Below, in pieces: positions 39,041 to 53,072 of a DNA stretch of 64,000 nucleotides; positions within the stretch are counted from its first letter, which is position 1, and the number at the start of each line of letters is the position of its first letter. The stretch comes from Brucella cytisi. Its GTDB lineage: Bacteria > Pseudomonadota > Alphaproteobacteria > Rhizobiales > Rhizobiaceae. The notes under the pieces were generated by a model. The model worked only from the letters and a program-made list of their open reading frames with translations, was not told where the DNA came from and did no database searches. The translations under genes and the position numbers were made by a program. The DNA lies in the NCBI GenBank assembly GCA_012103075.1, contig JAAVLQ010000001.1, positions 2,518,001-2,582,000 of the forward strand, written 5' to 3'.

Positions 39041-40646
39041 ATGGCAGTCAGTGCTAACAGGCTGGAGCTTCTGCAGATCGCCGATGCGGTCGCACGCGAG
39101 AAGTCGATCGACCGCGAGATCGTTCTTGCGGCCATGGCCGATGCGATCCAGAAGGCGGCGCGTTCGCGTTACGGCGGAAAGCAACATCCGCGCGGACATC
39201 AATGCGAAGTCCGGCGAGATCAAGCTGCAGCGCCTGCTCGAAGTCGTCGAGCATGTCGAGGATTACGCGACGCAGATTTCGCTCTTCACCGCGCGCGATC
39301 GCAACCCGGACGCACAAGTCGGCGACTTCATCGCCGATCAGCTGCCGCCGATGGATTTCGGCCGTATTGCTGCCCAGTCGGCAAAGCAGGTCATCGTGCA
39401 GAAAGTGCGTGAAGCCGAGCGTGACCGCCAGTATGACGAATACAAGGATCGCGTTGGTGAGATCGTCAACGGCACCGTCAAGCGCGTCGAATATGGCAAT
39501 GTGATTGTCGATCTCGGTCGTGGCGAAGCCATCGTGCGCCGCGATGAACTGATCCCGCGTGAAGCTTTCCGTTATGGTGACCGCATCCGCGCCTATGTCT
39601 ACGATGTGCGCCGCGAACAGCGTGGTCCGCAGATTTTCCTGTCGCGTACCCATCCGTCCTTCATGGCAAAGCTCTTCACCATGGAAGTGCCAGAAATCTA
39701 TGACGGCATCATCGAAATCAAGTCGGTTGCCCGCGATCCGGGTTCCCGCGCCAAGATTGCCGTCGTGTCGCGTGATGCGTCCATCGATCCGGTCGGCGCC
39801 TGCGTCGGTATGCGTGGCTCCCGCGTTCAGGCCGTTGTGGGCGAACTGCAGGGTGAAAAGATCGACATCATTCCGTGGTCGCCGGACGCTGCTTCCTTCA
39901 TCGTCAACGCGCTTCAGCCAGCTGAAGTTGCCAAGGTTGTTCTCGATGAAGATGCTGAACGTATTGAAGTTGTCGTTCCGAATGACCAACTATCACTTGC
40001 AATCGGTCGTCGCGGTCAGAACGTGCGCCTTGCTTCCCAGCTCACCGGCTGGGACATTGACATCCTGACGGAAGACGAAGAATCCGAACGTCGCCAGAAG
40101 GAATTCACCGAGCGTTCGACGCTCTTCATGGATGCCCTCAACGTTGACGAGATGGTTGGTCAGGTTCTGGCCTCCGAAGGTTTCGCATCTGTTGAAGAAC
40201 TGGCCTATGTTGAGCCGGGCGAAATCGCTTCCATCGATGGTTTCGATGAGGATACGGCTGGCGAAATCCGGGAACGTGCCCGCGAATATCTGGATCGCAT
40301 CGAGAGCGAACAGGATGATCGCCGCAAGGAACTGGGCGTCGAAGACGAACTGCGCGAACTGCCGGGTATCACCACGGCAATGCTCGTGGCCGTCGGTGAA
40401 GACGGCGTCAAGACGATGGAAGACTTTGCCGGCTATGCCGTCGATGATCTGGTGGGCTGGCGTGAACGCAAGGACGGTGAAACCGTCGCTCATAGCGGTA
40501 TCTTCTCTTCCTTCGATGTTTCGCGCGTCGATGCGGAACAGATGGTCCTGACTGCGCGTTTGAAGGCAGGATGGATCACGGAAGAAGAACTGGCATCGGC
40601 TCAGGAAGAAGAAGCCGAAGTCGGTGAAGAGGAAGCTGCTTCCTAA
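39041..40646 (+). CDS. nusA: Transcription termination/antitermination factor NusA (one apparent frameshift)
   Basis: Binds RNA polymerase and RNA to control pausing, termination and antitermination. The N-terminal domain (MAVSANRLELLQIADAVARE), an S1 domain (VGEIVNGTVKRVEYGNVIVD), two KH domains (DPVGACVGMRGSRVQAVVGE; LAIGRRGQNVRLASQLTGWD) and C-terminal acidic repeats with helix-hairpin-helix character are in order. One extra G near 39176 shifts the frame after residue 45. The corrected length is 534. Confidence 0.95.
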
Positions 40647-40663
40647 GAAGCGGCCGGAATAAA

Positions 40664-40720
40664 AAGAGCCGCATGGCTTCTTACGTCTGGTGTAATTCAG
40701 GCGTAAGCTATGCGGCTCTT
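40664..40720 (+). other. Intra-operon inverted repeat between nusA and ylxR
   Basis: AAGAGCCGCAT (40664-40674) and ATGCGGCTCTT (40710-40720) are perfect 11-bp arms, with further pairing inside (CTTACG/CGTAAG). No long T tract follows. It may be an internal terminator or mRNA processing site separating nusA from infB expression. Confidence 0.6.
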
Positions 40721-40891
40721 GCAATTCATCCCTGAAAAATGGTCGTCATTCATTCGAATTGATTGGCCAGTTCAGGTTTCGGACATGTTCCGGGTTGTGG
40801 TGGGGCTTATGCTCTGGTACAGCGCCCGCGTTACGTCCGACGTGCGGGCAGACCGCAATATGGCAAGACTGGAGTTCGCGTGGAGCAGGAT

Positions 40892-41491
40892 ATGAATGAC
40901 AGAACCTGTATCGTCACGCGCGAAAGCGGTTCTGCCGATGATCTGATCCGTTTCGTGGCCGGTCCCGACGGTTCCGTGGTGCCGGACTTGAAAAGAACTC
41001 TGCCGGGCGGGGGTGCTGGGTCAAGGCCGAGCGCCGTCTGGTGGATGAAGCGGTCAAGCGCAAGCTTTTGCGCGGGCGCTGAAGGAAGGTGTAACGCCGC
41101 AGGCGGATCTTGGCGCGCTGGTGGACCAGTTGCTGACGAAATCTGCCCTTGGCAGCCTCGCGCTGGCTCGCAAGGCCGGGGCTGTGGTATCTGGCTCGAC
41201 CAAGGTGGATCAGGCGATCCGCACCGGGACAGCCGCCATGGTGTTGCACGCAAAGGAAGCCGCCGCCGACGGCGTACGCAAGCTCGATCAGGCTCGCCGT
41301 GCCGTGGTGCATCTGGATGGTCCAGAAATCCCTTCTTTCACTCTTTTTACGGGGAAGAAATGGATTTGGCATTTGGGGGCGGAAATGTGATACATGCAGC
41401 CGTACTTGAAGGAAAGGCGGCGGCCGGGTTCGTAAAGCGGGCGCTTATGTTGCATCGCTATCGCGGTGAAAGCGCATCGGACCCGGATTAG
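40892..41491 (+). CDS. YlxR/DUF448 RNA-binding protein with L7Ae-like domain (three apparent frameshifts)
   Basis: The N-terminal YlxR domain (RTCIVTRESGSADDLIRFV, then DLKRTLPG) is followed by an L7Ae-like half with LGSLALARKAGAVVSGSTKV and FVKRALMLHRY. This two-domain form is common in alphaproteobacteria; the protein lies between nusA and infB and probably contacts RNA or RNase P. Losses near 41016, at T4 41066-41069 and at G4 41351-41354 break the frame. The corrected length is about 200. The ATG follows GGAGCAGGAT. Confidence 0.85.
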   Translation: MNDRTCIVTRESGSADDLIRFVAGPDGSVVPDLKRTLPGGGAGSRPSAVWWMKRSSASFCAGAEGRCNAAGGSWRAGGPVADEICPWQPRAGSQGRGCGIWLDQGGSGDPHRDSRHGVARKGSRRRRRTQARSGSPCRGASGWSRNPFFHSFYGEEMDLAFGGGNVIHAAVLEGKAAAGFVKRALMLHRYRGESASDPD

Positions 41492-41633
41492 AGCGCAATT
41501 TTGGAGGGGCCCGGCAGACCCCGGATCGGATTGCGCGTTGAGGCGGATGACTGGAGTTTTATCCAACATGACCCGGTCACGTTGGATAAAGCTCGAGTAG
41601 AGCGGCCGGAGCCGCGAAGGAAACGGAAACGTA

Positions 41634-44527
<2,894 letters not shown>

Positions 44528-44708
44528 GTACTATCCCGCCGGGCTGCCGAGAGGTGGCCCGGCTTTTCATTATCCGGTCCAGAGGGTCTGACTCCCAGCT
44601 GGATTGTGGTAAGTTGCGTATTATTACGCCTGCCAATTTGTAGTCATGTTGTCGGACAGTCCTTCGCGGCTGGATGCCGATTGGCGGCTGTTTATCGAGG
44701 ATTTAGCT

Positions 44709-45161
44709 ATGGCACGTTCTCCAGATCCAAAAGGCTCAGGTGGCCTTTCCCAGCGCCAGCTTCGCGTCGGCGAGCAGGTGCGTCACGCATTGGCGCAGGT
44801 GCTTCAGCGCGGTGAAATTCGCGACGACCTTATCACCCATACCGTGATTTCCGTCTCGGAAGTGCGTATGTCGCCCGATCTTAAGATTGCGACCTGTTTC
44901 ATCACTCCGCTTGGTAACGCCGACACGCAAGCGGTTATCAAGGCGCTGGCTGCAAACGCAAAGTTCATTCGTGGTCGCATAGCGCCAAGCCTCAGCCAGA
45001 TGAAATATATGCCGGAATTCCGCTTCCGGGCCGATACGAGCTTTGACAATTTTTCCAAGATCGATGCGCTGCTCCGCTCGCCGGAAGTCGCCCGCGATCT
45101 TGGGCATGACGATGAAGAAGACCGGGAGGCAGACAAGGCTTCCCGCAATGGAGACGAATAA
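44709..45161 (+). CDS. rbfA: Ribosome-binding factor A
   Basis: A KH-fold assembly factor for the 30S subunit, needed for 16S 5'-end maturation and cold growth. [60 protein letters not shown] and the acidic C-terminal tail are typical. The ATG at 44709 with GAGG upstream is preferred over an in-frame ATG at 44646, giving 150 residues. The frame is intact. truB starts 3 bases after its stop. Confidence 0.94.
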   Translation: MARSPDPKGSGGLSQRQLRVGEQVRHALAQVLQRGEIRDDLITHTVISVSEVRMSPDLKIATCFITPLGNADTQAVIKALAANAKFIRGRIAPSLSQMKYMPEFRFRADTSFDNFSKIDALLRSPEVARDLGHDDEEDREADKASRNGDE

Positions 45162-45164
45162 AGC

Positions 45165-46137
45165 ATGGCAAGACGGGGCAAGAAAAAGGTCGTCCGATAT
45201 CCGGCTGGGTTATTTTCGATAAGCCGAAAGGGATGGGATCGACCGAGGCGGTCTCGAAGATCAAGTGGCTGTTCAACGCTGAAAAAGCCGGTCATGCCGG
45301 TACGCTTGACCCGCTTGCTTCCGGCATGTTGCCCATAGCGTTGGGTGAGGCGACCAAAACCGTGCCTTATGTCATGGATGGAACCAAGATCTACCGTTTC
45401 ACGGTAAGCTGGGGCGAGGAACGCTCAACGGACGATCTGGAAGGTGTTGCCACCAAGAACTCCGAAAAGCGCCCGTCGCGCGCCGATGTCGAGGCATTGC
45501 TGCCGAACTACACCGGTGTCATTTCGCAGGTTCCACCGCAGTTTTCCGCCATCAAGATTGATGGCGAGCGCGCTACGATCTTGCTCGCGAAGGCGAGACG
45601 GTCGAGATACCTTCCCGTGAAGTCGAGATTGACCGTCTGGAGATCGTTGGTATTCCGGATGCTGATCGCACCGAGTTCGAGGTCGAATGCTCCAAGGGCA
45701 CCTATGTGCGCTCTCTCGCACGCGATATGGGCCGGGATCTAGGTTGCTACGGACACATTTCAGAGCTGCGCCGGATAGAAGTTGCGCCGTTCACGGAAGA
45801 AGACGCTGTAACACTGGCAGAACTTGAACAGGCTTGGCCGCCGCTTCCGCCCAAGGATGAGGATGGCAATGTCGTCGAACCCGCTCCGCGTCGCGACTTT
45901 TCGGCGATTGATGCATTGGTTATCGATACGGGAGCTGCTCTCGATTGTCTGCCGCAGGTGCCGCTTACCGACGATCAGGCGCAACGCGTGCGTCTTGGCA
46001 ATCCGGTGATCCTGCGCGGACGCGATGCGCCTCTGGAAGCAGACGAAGCGTGTGTCACGACACACGGAAAACTGCTCGCCATCGGTTACATCGAGCACGG
46101 GCAGTTCAAACCGAAACGCGTTTTCACAACGGGCTGA
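45165..46137 (+). CDS. truB: tRNA pseudouridine(55) synthase TruB (two apparent frameshifts)
   Basis: Makes pseudouridine 55 in the T loop of tRNAs. [20 protein letters not shown] (after correction), the catalytic Asp in [17 protein letters not shown], and [18 protein letters not shown] are diagnostic. Losses at A5 45183-45187 and near 45573 break the frame. The corrected length is 324. It closes the rimP-nusA-infB operon. Confidence 0.93.
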
Positions 46138-46321
46138 CGTTTCGTCAGAAGATCGCGATAAGGCGGCAAATTGAATTGAGACTGGCGTTCCCGCCAATTT
46201 TGCACTATATGCCCCTTCATCGATCGTGCGTAAAAGCATGTCAGATCGTGTAAATGGCCCGCGCTGGACGACATCCCGGCCCGGGCGTCTGGTTTTCCTC
46301 TCATCTAGAAAGGGTGTTACG

Positions 46322-46591
46322 ATGTCGATTACTGCTGAGCGCAAGCAAGCACTTATCAAGGAATACGCCACCAAGGAAGGCGACACCGGTTCTCCAGAAG
46401 TACAGGTTGCCGTTCTTTCCGAGCGTATCGCCAACCTCACCGAACACTTCAAGGGCCACAAGAATGACAATCATTCGCGTCGCGGCCTCCTGAAGCTGGT
46501 TTCGCAGCGTCGTCGCCTTCTTGACTACGTCAAGGGCATCGATCAGGCACGTTACCGGGCGCTGATCGGCCGTCTCGGCCTGCGCCGCTAA
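46322..46591 (+). CDS. rpsO: 30S ribosomal protein S15
   Basis: 89 residues, exactly the family size, with [40 protein letters not shown] and [11 protein letters not shown]. uS15 binds the central domain of 16S rRNA early in assembly. AGAAAGG precedes the ATG. It lies between truB and pnp in the classical order. The frame is intact and a terminator follows. Confidence 0.97.
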   Translation: MSITAERKQALIKEYATKEGDTGSPEVQVAVLSERIANLTEHFKGHKNDNHSRRGLLKLVSQRRRLLDYVKGIDQARYRALIGRLGLRR

Positions 46592-46601
46592 CGGTAAAAT
46601 C

Positions 46602-46634
46602 GGGCGACGTCTCAAAACGTCGCCCATTTGATTT
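46602..46634 (+). terminator. Terminator of rpsO
   Basis: A perfect 9-bp stem GGGCGACGT/ACGTCGCCC with a 6-base loop, followed by ATTTGATTT, 10 bases after the stop. Confidence 0.8.
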
Positions 46635-46685
46635 ATTCGGCATTTTGTCGTGCGGATAGCCGCTTACAGATAAAATGCGACACTT

Positions 46686-46788
46686 GAGCATGTCTCCCAA
46701 AAGTGGGAACCGGTTTTGGGACAAAGACATGCGTAAAACAAACAGATAGAGCGGAAGCGCGAACATATGTGAGCGCATCCGCTCTATC
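46686..46788. repeat. REP-like repeat copy 6 with adjoining palindrome
   Basis: GAGCATGTCTC, then CCAAAAGTGGGAACCGGTTT, GACATGCG and the tail AAAACAAACAGATAGAGCGG. It runs into a palindrome (46745-46788) with arms GATAGAGCGGA/TCCGCTCTATC. This is the best-formed copy in the window. Confidence 0.8.
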
Positions 46789-46860
46789 GGGCGAACGCCC
46801 GCTGGCATGAAACGACGCACCGGGTGCATTCCGTCATGCCGATGAAGAGCCAAAAAGGCT

Positions 46861-46936
46861 CATGACTGGACCAGTCATGGGGCAGGATTGCAGGCAGTTC
46901 GTGTCAGAGGATATTCGGGAGCGAATGTTCTGACAC
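46861..46936 (+). promoter_or_regulatory. Structured leader of pnp
   Basis: CATGACTGG/CCAGTCATG (46861-46879, 1-base loop) and a longer hairpin GTGTCAGA ... TCTGACAC (46901-46936) precede pnp by about 100 bases. In E. coli a pnp leader hairpin cut by RNase III drives autoregulation; a similar role is inferred. Confidence 0.55.
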
Positions 46937-47032
46937 ATAACGAACTTCCCGTTGTCTTGCCCGTGGCCCGTCCGCCAACCGAGGCGATGCCTTCAGGCGC
47001 TTTTGCGCGGCATCACCACATGAGGACAAGAT

Positions 47033-49173
47033 ATGTTCAATACCCATAAAGTAGAAATCGAATGGGGCGGTCGTCCGCTTACGCTCGAAACCGGCAAGAT
47101 CGCACGTCAGGCTGACGGTGCAGTTCTCGCAACCTATGGCGAAACCGTTGTTTTGGCGACTGTCGTTTCTGCCAAGGAGCCGAAGCCGGGCGGGATTTCT
47201 TCCCGCTCACTGTCAACTATCAGGGAAAAGACCTATGCCGCCGGCAAGATCCCCGGTGGTTACTTCAAGCGTGAAGGCCGTCCGAGCGAAAACGAAACGC
47301 TCGTCTCGCGCCTGATCGACCGTCCGATCCGCCCGCTTTTCGTCGATGGCTACAAGAACGACACGCAGGTTGTCCTGACTGTTGTTCAGCACGACCTCGA
47401 AAACAACCCCGACGTTCTGTCGATGGTTGCAGCTTCCGCAGCGCTGACCATTTCCGGCGTTCCTTTCATGGGGCCGATCGGCGGTGCGCGCGTTGGTTAC
47501 ATCAACGGCGAATACGTCCTGAACCCGAATATCGACGAAATGCCGGAATCGAAGCTCGATCTGGTTGTTGCCGGTACCGCCGATGCTGTGCTGATGGTTG
47601 AATCGGAAGCGCAGGAGCTTTCTGAAGAAGTCATGCTGGGCGCCGTCGTTTTCGGCCAGAAGGGCTTCCAGCCGGTGATCGACGCGATCATCAAGCTTGC
47701 TGAAGTTGCTGCCAAGGAACCGCGCGACTTCCAGCCGGAAGATCTTTCGGACCTCGAAGCCAAGATGCTTGCCGTTGTCGAAAACGACCTGCGCGATGCA
47801 TACAAGATCACCGAAAAGCAGGCTCGTTACGTTGCTGTCGACGCTGCAAAGGCCAAGGCGAAGGCTCACTTCTTCCCGGAAGGCGTGGAAGAGCCGGAAT
47901 TCTCGGCTGAAAAATTTGCGACCGTCTTCAAGCATCTGCAGGCCAAGATCGTTCGCTGGAACATTCTCGACACCGGCAGTCGCATTGATGGCCGTGATCT
48001 GAAGACCGTTCGTGCAATCGTTTCGGAAGTTGGCCTTCTGCCGCGCACCCACGGTTCGGCGTTGTTCACCCGCGGCGAAACACAGGCGATCGTTGTTGCC
48101 ACGCTGGGCACCGGCGAAGACGAGCAGATGATCGATGCCCTGACCGGCACGTACAAAGAATCCTTCATGCTGCATTACAACTTCCCGCCATATTCGGTCG
48201 GTGAAACCGGTCGTATGGGTTCGCCGGGCCGTCGTGAAGTTGGTCATGGCAAGCTCGCATGGCGCGCTATCCATCCGATGCTGCCTGCTGCCGACCAGTT
48301 CCCTTACACGATCCGTTCGGTTTCCGAGATCACCGAATCCAACGGTTCCTCCTCGATGGCGACCGTTTGCGGCACCTCGCTTGCTCTGATGGATGCAGGT
48401 GTTCCGCTTGCACGTCCGGTTGCCGGTATCGCCATGGGCCTGATCAAGGAAGGCGAACGCTTCGCCGTTCTGTCCGACATCCTCGGCGACGAAGATCACC
48501 TTGGCGACATGGACTTCAAGGTAGCCGGTACTGACAACGGCATCACCGCGCTTCAGATGGACATCAAGATTGACGGTATCACCGAAGAGATCATGAAGGT
48601 CGCTCTGGAACAGGCCAAGGGCGGTCGTGTTCACATCCTCGGCGAAATGGCGAAGGCTCTGTCCACGTCGCGTGAAGAACTCGGCGAATTCGCTCCGCGC
48701 ATCGAAGTGATGAACATCCCGACCGACAAGATCCGTGATGTTATCGGTTCTGGCGGCAAGGTCATCCGCGAAATCGTGGAAAAGACCGGCGCCAAGATCA
48801 ACATCGAAGACGACGGCACGGTGAAGATCGCTTCGTCGAACGGCAAGGAAATCGAAGCTGCCAAGAAGTGGATTCACTCGATTGTTGCCGAGCCGGAAGT
48901 CGGCGAAATCTACGAAGGCACGGTCGTCAAGACCGCCGACTTCGGCGCTTTCGTGAACTTCTTCGGCCCGCGCGACGGCCGGTTCACATCTCGCAGCTGG
49001 CTGCCGACCGTGTTGCCAAGACCACCGATGTGGTCAAGGAAGGCCAGAAGGTCTGGGTCAAGCTCATGGGCTTCGACGAACGCGGCAAGGTTCGCCTGTC
49101 GATGAAGGTCGTCGATCAGGAAACCGGCAAGGAAGTTGTTGCTGAAAAGAAGGCAGAAGCCGACGCTGAATAA
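47033..49173 (+). CDS. pnp: Polyribonucleotide nucleotidyltransferase (three apparent indels)
   Basis: PNPase degrades RNA 3'-to-5' by phosphorolysis in the degradosome. There are two RNase PH domains ([20 protein letters not shown] ... and [19 protein letters not shown] ... [20 protein letters not shown]), a KH domain ([20 protein letters not shown]) and an S1 domain ([20 protein letters not shown]). A loss near 47193 and a gain near 47224 scramble about ten residues. A further loss near 48982 moves the last 60 residues to another frame. The corrected length is 713. Confidence 0.95.
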
Positions 49174-49199
49174 GCGTTTCTGCTACTGTAAATCAATCG

Positions 49200-49228
49200 A
49201 AAGCGCGCTCTTGTGGCGCGCTTTTTGT
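49200..49228 (+). terminator. Terminator of pnp
   Basis: A perfect 9-bp stem AAAGCGCGC/GCGCGCTTT with a 7-base loop, followed by a T run. Confidence 0.9.
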
Positions 49229-49262
49229 CGCATGGGAATCAATTCAAGACCATGGATGAGCC

Positions 49263-50286
49263 ATGATTACACCGGCACAACAAACTCTCTTTCTCCCCTT
49301 CGATCAGGACATTCTGGATATGCCCGAAGCGGGGCAATCCTTTCTTGCGTGTGGTCTTTCTGCGGATCGGCGTCTTGAGGACGAATGGAAACAAGCGCTC
49401 ACCTTCCTCCAGCCCCGCGCGCCCCGATTGGCTGGTGCTGGAAAAGGAGGGCTTCAAGACAGTTCCCAGATTGGGCGAGGAGAAGCGTTTTTCCGGCGGG
49501 CTACTGCTGCTCGGAAAACATCGCGGGCGCAATGAGGCGTGGTTTGCGGAGCTTCTGGCGCGTGTTGAGCCGGGTGGGTGGATTGCCGTGTCAGGCGACA
49601 AGAAGCTCGGCATTGACAGTTTTCGAAAATGGGCCAACAATATCGCCGAGATCAGCGACCGCATGTCGAAGAACCATGCCGTGGCGTTCTGGCTCAGACG
49701 ACCAGCCGACCTCACCGATGAATTCATCGCGGCTCTGAAGCCGCTTGCGACCGATATTGACGATGTGTTCCGCACAGAACCCGGCATGTTCTCGCACGGT
49801 GTTATCGATAAGGGTTCGGCGCTGCTCGTGCCGCATATGGAAAAGATTGTTTTTGGTAACGTCGCCGATCTTGGCGCCGGTTGGGGCTATCTTGCGGCGC
49901 AATGCTTGAAGTTTGCGGATCGCATCAAGTCTATCGATCTCTATGAAGCCGATTATGAGGCGCTGGAAGCGGCGCGCGGCAATCTGGAGCGGCTTGGTGC
50001 ATCAGTGCCGATCAGCTTCAACTGGTTCGATGTGACGAGTGAAAAGATGGCAGGCATCTACGACACCGTGATTATGAACCCACCGTTCCATGAGGGGCGG
50101 GTGACGGATGTTTCGCTTGGTCAGGCGTTCATTGCCGCTGCCGCATCACGCCTGAAGCCGGGCGGGCGTCTGCTTATGGTCGCAAACCGGCAATTGCCTT
50201 ATGAGACGACGCTCAAAGGACTGTTCAAGAATGTGACTCTTCTCGAAGAGGCGAACGGTTTCAAAATCTTCGATGCGAAGAAATAA
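49263..50286 (+). CDS. Class I SAM methyltransferase, RsmC-like (one apparent frameshift)
   Basis: Two tandem domains as in RsmC, the 16S rRNA G1207 N2-methyltransferase: a degenerate N-terminal half and a catalytic C-terminal half with motif I NVADLGAGWGYLAAQCL and the catalytic motif IMNPPFHEGRVTDVSLGQAF. One extra base near 49405-49425 breaks the frame before PDWLVLEKEGFK. The corrected length is 340. Assignment to rRNA G1207 is likely but not certain; the general rRNA (guanine-N2) class is safe. Confidence 0.85.
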
Positions 50287-50289
50287 ATG

Positions 50290-50314
50290 AAAAGGCCCCG
50301 GAAGGCGGCCTTTT
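50290..50314. terminator. Terminator between convergent genes
   Basis: AAAAGGCC/GGCCTTTT around a short loop, between the methyltransferase gene (+) and fabI (-). Its A/T tracts suit both directions. Confidence 0.75.
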
Positions 50315-50329
50315 ACAAGATGGCTTGGC

Positions 50330-51148
50330 TTATTCACCGCGCTCCGCGTCAGAGCTTTTCAGCTCTTCAAGCGTCGGCATGGAGACGATGTTGTAGCCGG
50401 AATCCACATAATGGACTTCACCGGTGACACCGCTCGAGAGATCAGACAGAAGATAAACTGCCGATTTGCCGACATCATCGATGTCGACGGTACGGCGCAG
50501 CGGCGAGTTACGGCGCTGATAGCTGAAGATTGCGCGTGCGTCGCCAATACCGGCACCGGCAAGCGTACGCACCGGACCGGCCGAAATGGCGTTGACGCGG
50601 ATGCCCTGCGGACCGTAATCGGCAGCAAGATAACGCACCATGGCTTCAAGCGCGGCTTTGGCAACGCCCATGACGTTATAGTTCGGGATGGTGCGCGTGG
50701 AACCGCCATAGGTCAGCGTCAGGATCGAGCCGCCGTCCTTCATGAGTTTTTCAGCGCGCTGTGCCATTTCCGTGAAGGAGTAGGCGGAAATCACCATTGT
50801 ACGGCTGAAATTTTCGCGCGTGGTGACGTCTGCGTAGCGACCCTTCAGTTCGGTCTTGTCGGAGAAGCCGATGGCGTGAACGATGAAATCGAGCTTGCCC
50901 CACTTCTTTTCGACTTCGGCAAAAACCGCATCGACCGATTCGATATCTTCAACATCGCAAGGCAGTACGAAATCAGAGCCGACCTGTTCGGCCAGCGGCT
51001 TTACGCGCTTGCCGAGTGCATCACCTTGATAGGTGAAGGCCAGTTCGGCGCCCTGTGCTGCGAGTTGCTTTGAAATTCCCCAAGCGAGTGAGTGATTATT
51101 CGCGACCCCCATGATGAGGCCGCGTTTGCCTTTCATCAAACCTTCCAT
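50330..51148 (-). CDS. fabI: Enoyl-[acyl-carrier-protein] reductase (NADH) FabI
   Basis: The last reduction step of fatty acid elongation and the target of triclosan. An SDR fold of 272 residues: RGLIMGVANNHSLAWGISKQ for NADH, DFIVHAIGFSDK, and the Y-x6-K pair in YNVMGVAKAALEAMVRYLA; AISAGPVRTLAGAGI follows. GAGGGAG precedes the ATG. The frame is intact. It follows fabB in a fabA-fabB-fabI operon devoted to unsaturated fatty acid supply. Confidence 0.95.
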   Translation of the reverse strand: MEGLMKGKRGLIMGVANNHSLAWGISKQLAAQGAELAFTYQGDALGKRVKPLAEQVGSDFVLPCDVEDIESVDAVFAEVEKKWGKLDFIVHAIGFSDKTELKGRYADVTTRENFSRTMVISAYSFTEMAQRAEKLMKDGGSILTLTYGGSTRTIPNYNVMGVAKAALEAMVRYLAADYGPQGIRVNAISAGPVRTLAGAGIGDARAIFSYQRRNSPLRRTVDIDDVGKSAVYLLSDLSSGVTGEVHYVDSGYNIVSMPTLEELKSSDAERGE

Positions 51149-51162
51149 ATTTTCCCTCTCCC

Positions 51163-52389
51163 TCAGCCCTGATAGCGCTGGAAAACCAGCGTCGCATTGG
51201 TGCCGCCAAATCCGAAGGAGTTGGAGAGCACGGTATTGAGCTGAGCGTTGTCAATGCGCTTGCGAACGATAGGCATGTCCGCGAAGGCAGGGTCCAGTTC
51301 TTCGATATGTGCGCTTTCGCAAATGAAATTGTTGTGCATCATCAGAAGCGAGTAGATCGCTTCCTGCACACCGGTTGCACCGAGCGAGTGGCCGGTCAGC
51401 GACTTGGTCGCAGCAATCGGTGGGCAGGCGTCGCCTGAGCCGAAGACCTGACGGATCGCATCGATTTCCGGGGCGTCGCCAGCTGGCGTCGAGGTGGCGT
51501 GTGGATTGATATAGTCGATTTTGCCCTTGACGGTCGAAAGGGCCATCTTCATGCAGCGGATCGCGCCTTCGCCGGACGGGGCGACCATGTCGTAACCGTC
51601 GGACGTCGCGCCATAGCCGACGATTTCGCCGTAAATCTTGGCGCCGCGGGCCAGTGCGGTTTCGAGGTCTTCCAGCACCAGCACGCCAGCACCGCCAGCA
51701 ATGACGAAGCCGTCGCGGTTCTTGTCATAGGCACGCGATGCAGTGGATGGCGTGTCGTTATATTTGCTCGACATGGCGCCCATGGCGTCGAACAGGACCG
51801 AAAGCGTCCAGTCGAGGTCTTCGCAGCCGCCTGCGAACATGCGGTCCTGCTTGCCATACTGGATCATTTCGAACGCATTGCCGATGCAATGGTTGGAAGT
51901 CGCGCAGGCCGAAGAAATCGAATAGTTGATGCCCTTGATCTTGAAGAAGGTCGCAAGCGTCGCGGAAGCCGTCGAGCTCATGGCTTTTGGCACGGCAAAC
52001 GGGCCGACGCGCGCTTTGGGCCTTTTTTCGCGGGTGATGTCGGCAGAATCGACGATGGTGCGGGTCGATGGACCGCCGGAACCCATGATGATACCGGTGC
52101 GGTCGTTGGAGACTTCCTCTTCGGAAAGCCCCGCATCCGCAATGGCCTGATCCATCGCAATATGGTTCCGGGCCGTGCCACGGCCATGGAAGCGCATCGC
52201 GCGACGATCGACCAGTGCTTCGACGTCGATATTCGGAGCGCCGTGCACCTGACAACGGAAGCCGAGGTCGGCATATTCCTCAGCGCGGGAGATGCCGGAC
52301 TTTGCTTCACGCAGCGAAGCCGTGACCTCTTCGGTGTTGTTACCAATCGAGGATACGATCCCCATACCCGTTACGACCACACGCCGCAT
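51163..52389 (-). CDS. fabB: Beta-ketoacyl-ACP synthase I FabB
   Basis: A condensing enzyme required for elongation of unsaturated acyl chains. The active-site Cys is in [17 protein letters not shown], and the two His are in [15 protein letters not shown] and [16 protein letters not shown]. 408 residues with an intact frame. AAGGAGAACGCG sits just ahead of the ATG. The short-chain FabF alternative is unlikely because fabA is adjacent. 164 bases separate it from fabA. Confidence 0.94.
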   Translation of the reverse strand: MRRVVVTGMGIVSSIGNNTEEVTASLREAKSGISRAEEYADLGFRCQVHGAPNIDVEALVDRRAMRFHGRGTARNHIAMDQAIADAGLSEEEVSNDRTGIIMGSGGPSTRTIVDSADITREKRPKARVGPFAVPKAMSSTASATLATFFKIKGINYSISSACATSNHCIGNAFEMIQYGKQDRMFAGGCEDLDWTLSVLFDAMGAMSSKYNDTPSTASRAYDKNRDGFVIAGGAGVLVLEDLETALARGAKIYGEIVGYGATSDGYDMVAPSGEGAIRCMKMALSTVKGKIDYINPHATSTPAGDAPEIDAIRQVFGSGDACPPIAATKSLTGHSLGATGVQEAIYSLLMMHNNFICESAHIEELDPAFADMPIVRKRIDNAQLNTVLSNSFGFGGTNATLVFQRYQG

Positions 52390-52553
52390 CGCGTTCTCCT
52401 TTACACCTGATCCGTGAGCGACGTGTCCATCATGCGGACTGCCGCCTGTTCGCGGTTACATAGGTGCGATCTTCGCATGTTTTGAGCGCGGCCGCATGAA
52501 AACTGTTCACATTTTTTGCAGTCGCGCTCGTGGATGATGGTGATTGAGGCGCC

Positions 52554-53072
52554 TTACTGGCCCTCGCTGTCCTTCGACAGGCCGACGCGCAGGTCAGACG
52601 CCCGGTAGATGGTTTCGCCATCGGCTTTCAGCCAGCCGTCAGCCGTGCCGAGCACAAGGCGGCCACGCATGACGCGCTTGAAATCGATGCCATATTCGAG
52701 AAGCTTGGTATGCGGACGCACCATGCCCTTGAACTTCACTTCACCGGTGGAGAGAGCCATGCCGCGACCCGGCTCGCCAAGCCAGCCGAGGAAGAAACCG
52801 GTCAGCTGCCACATGCCATCAAGACCGAGGCAGCCCGGCATGATCGGATTGCCCATGAAATGACACGGGAAATACCAGTCATCGGGGCGCACATCATACT
52901 CGGCGCGGATATAGCCCTTGTCGAACTCACCACCGGTTTCGGAAATATCGGTGATGCGATGGACCATCAGCATCGGAGGCAGGGGAAGCTGAGCATTGCC
53001 GGGGCCGAACATCTCGCCGCGTGCGCAGGCCGGGAGTTCTTCATACCCATAGCTTGATTTCTGTTCTGCCAT
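52554..53072 (-). CDS. fabA: 3-hydroxydecanoyl-ACP dehydratase/isomerase FabA
   Basis: Introduces the cis double bond at the C10 stage. A hot-dog fold of 172 residues; the catalytic His is in [20 protein letters not shown] and Asp follows in the same segment. [20 protein letters not shown] is typical. The ATG at 53072 with GGGAGG about 5 bases ahead is preferred to a start seven codons upstream. The frame is intact. It is divergent from irr. Confidence 0.95.
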   Translation of the reverse strand: MAEQKSSYGYEELPACARGEMFGPGNAQLPLPPMLMVHRITDISETGGEFDKGYIRAEYDVRPDDWYFPCHFMGNPIMPGCLGLDGMWQLTGFFLGWLGEPGRGMALSTGEVKFKGMVRPHTKLLEYGIDFKRVMRGRLVLGTADGWLKADGETIYRASDLRVGLSKDSEGQ

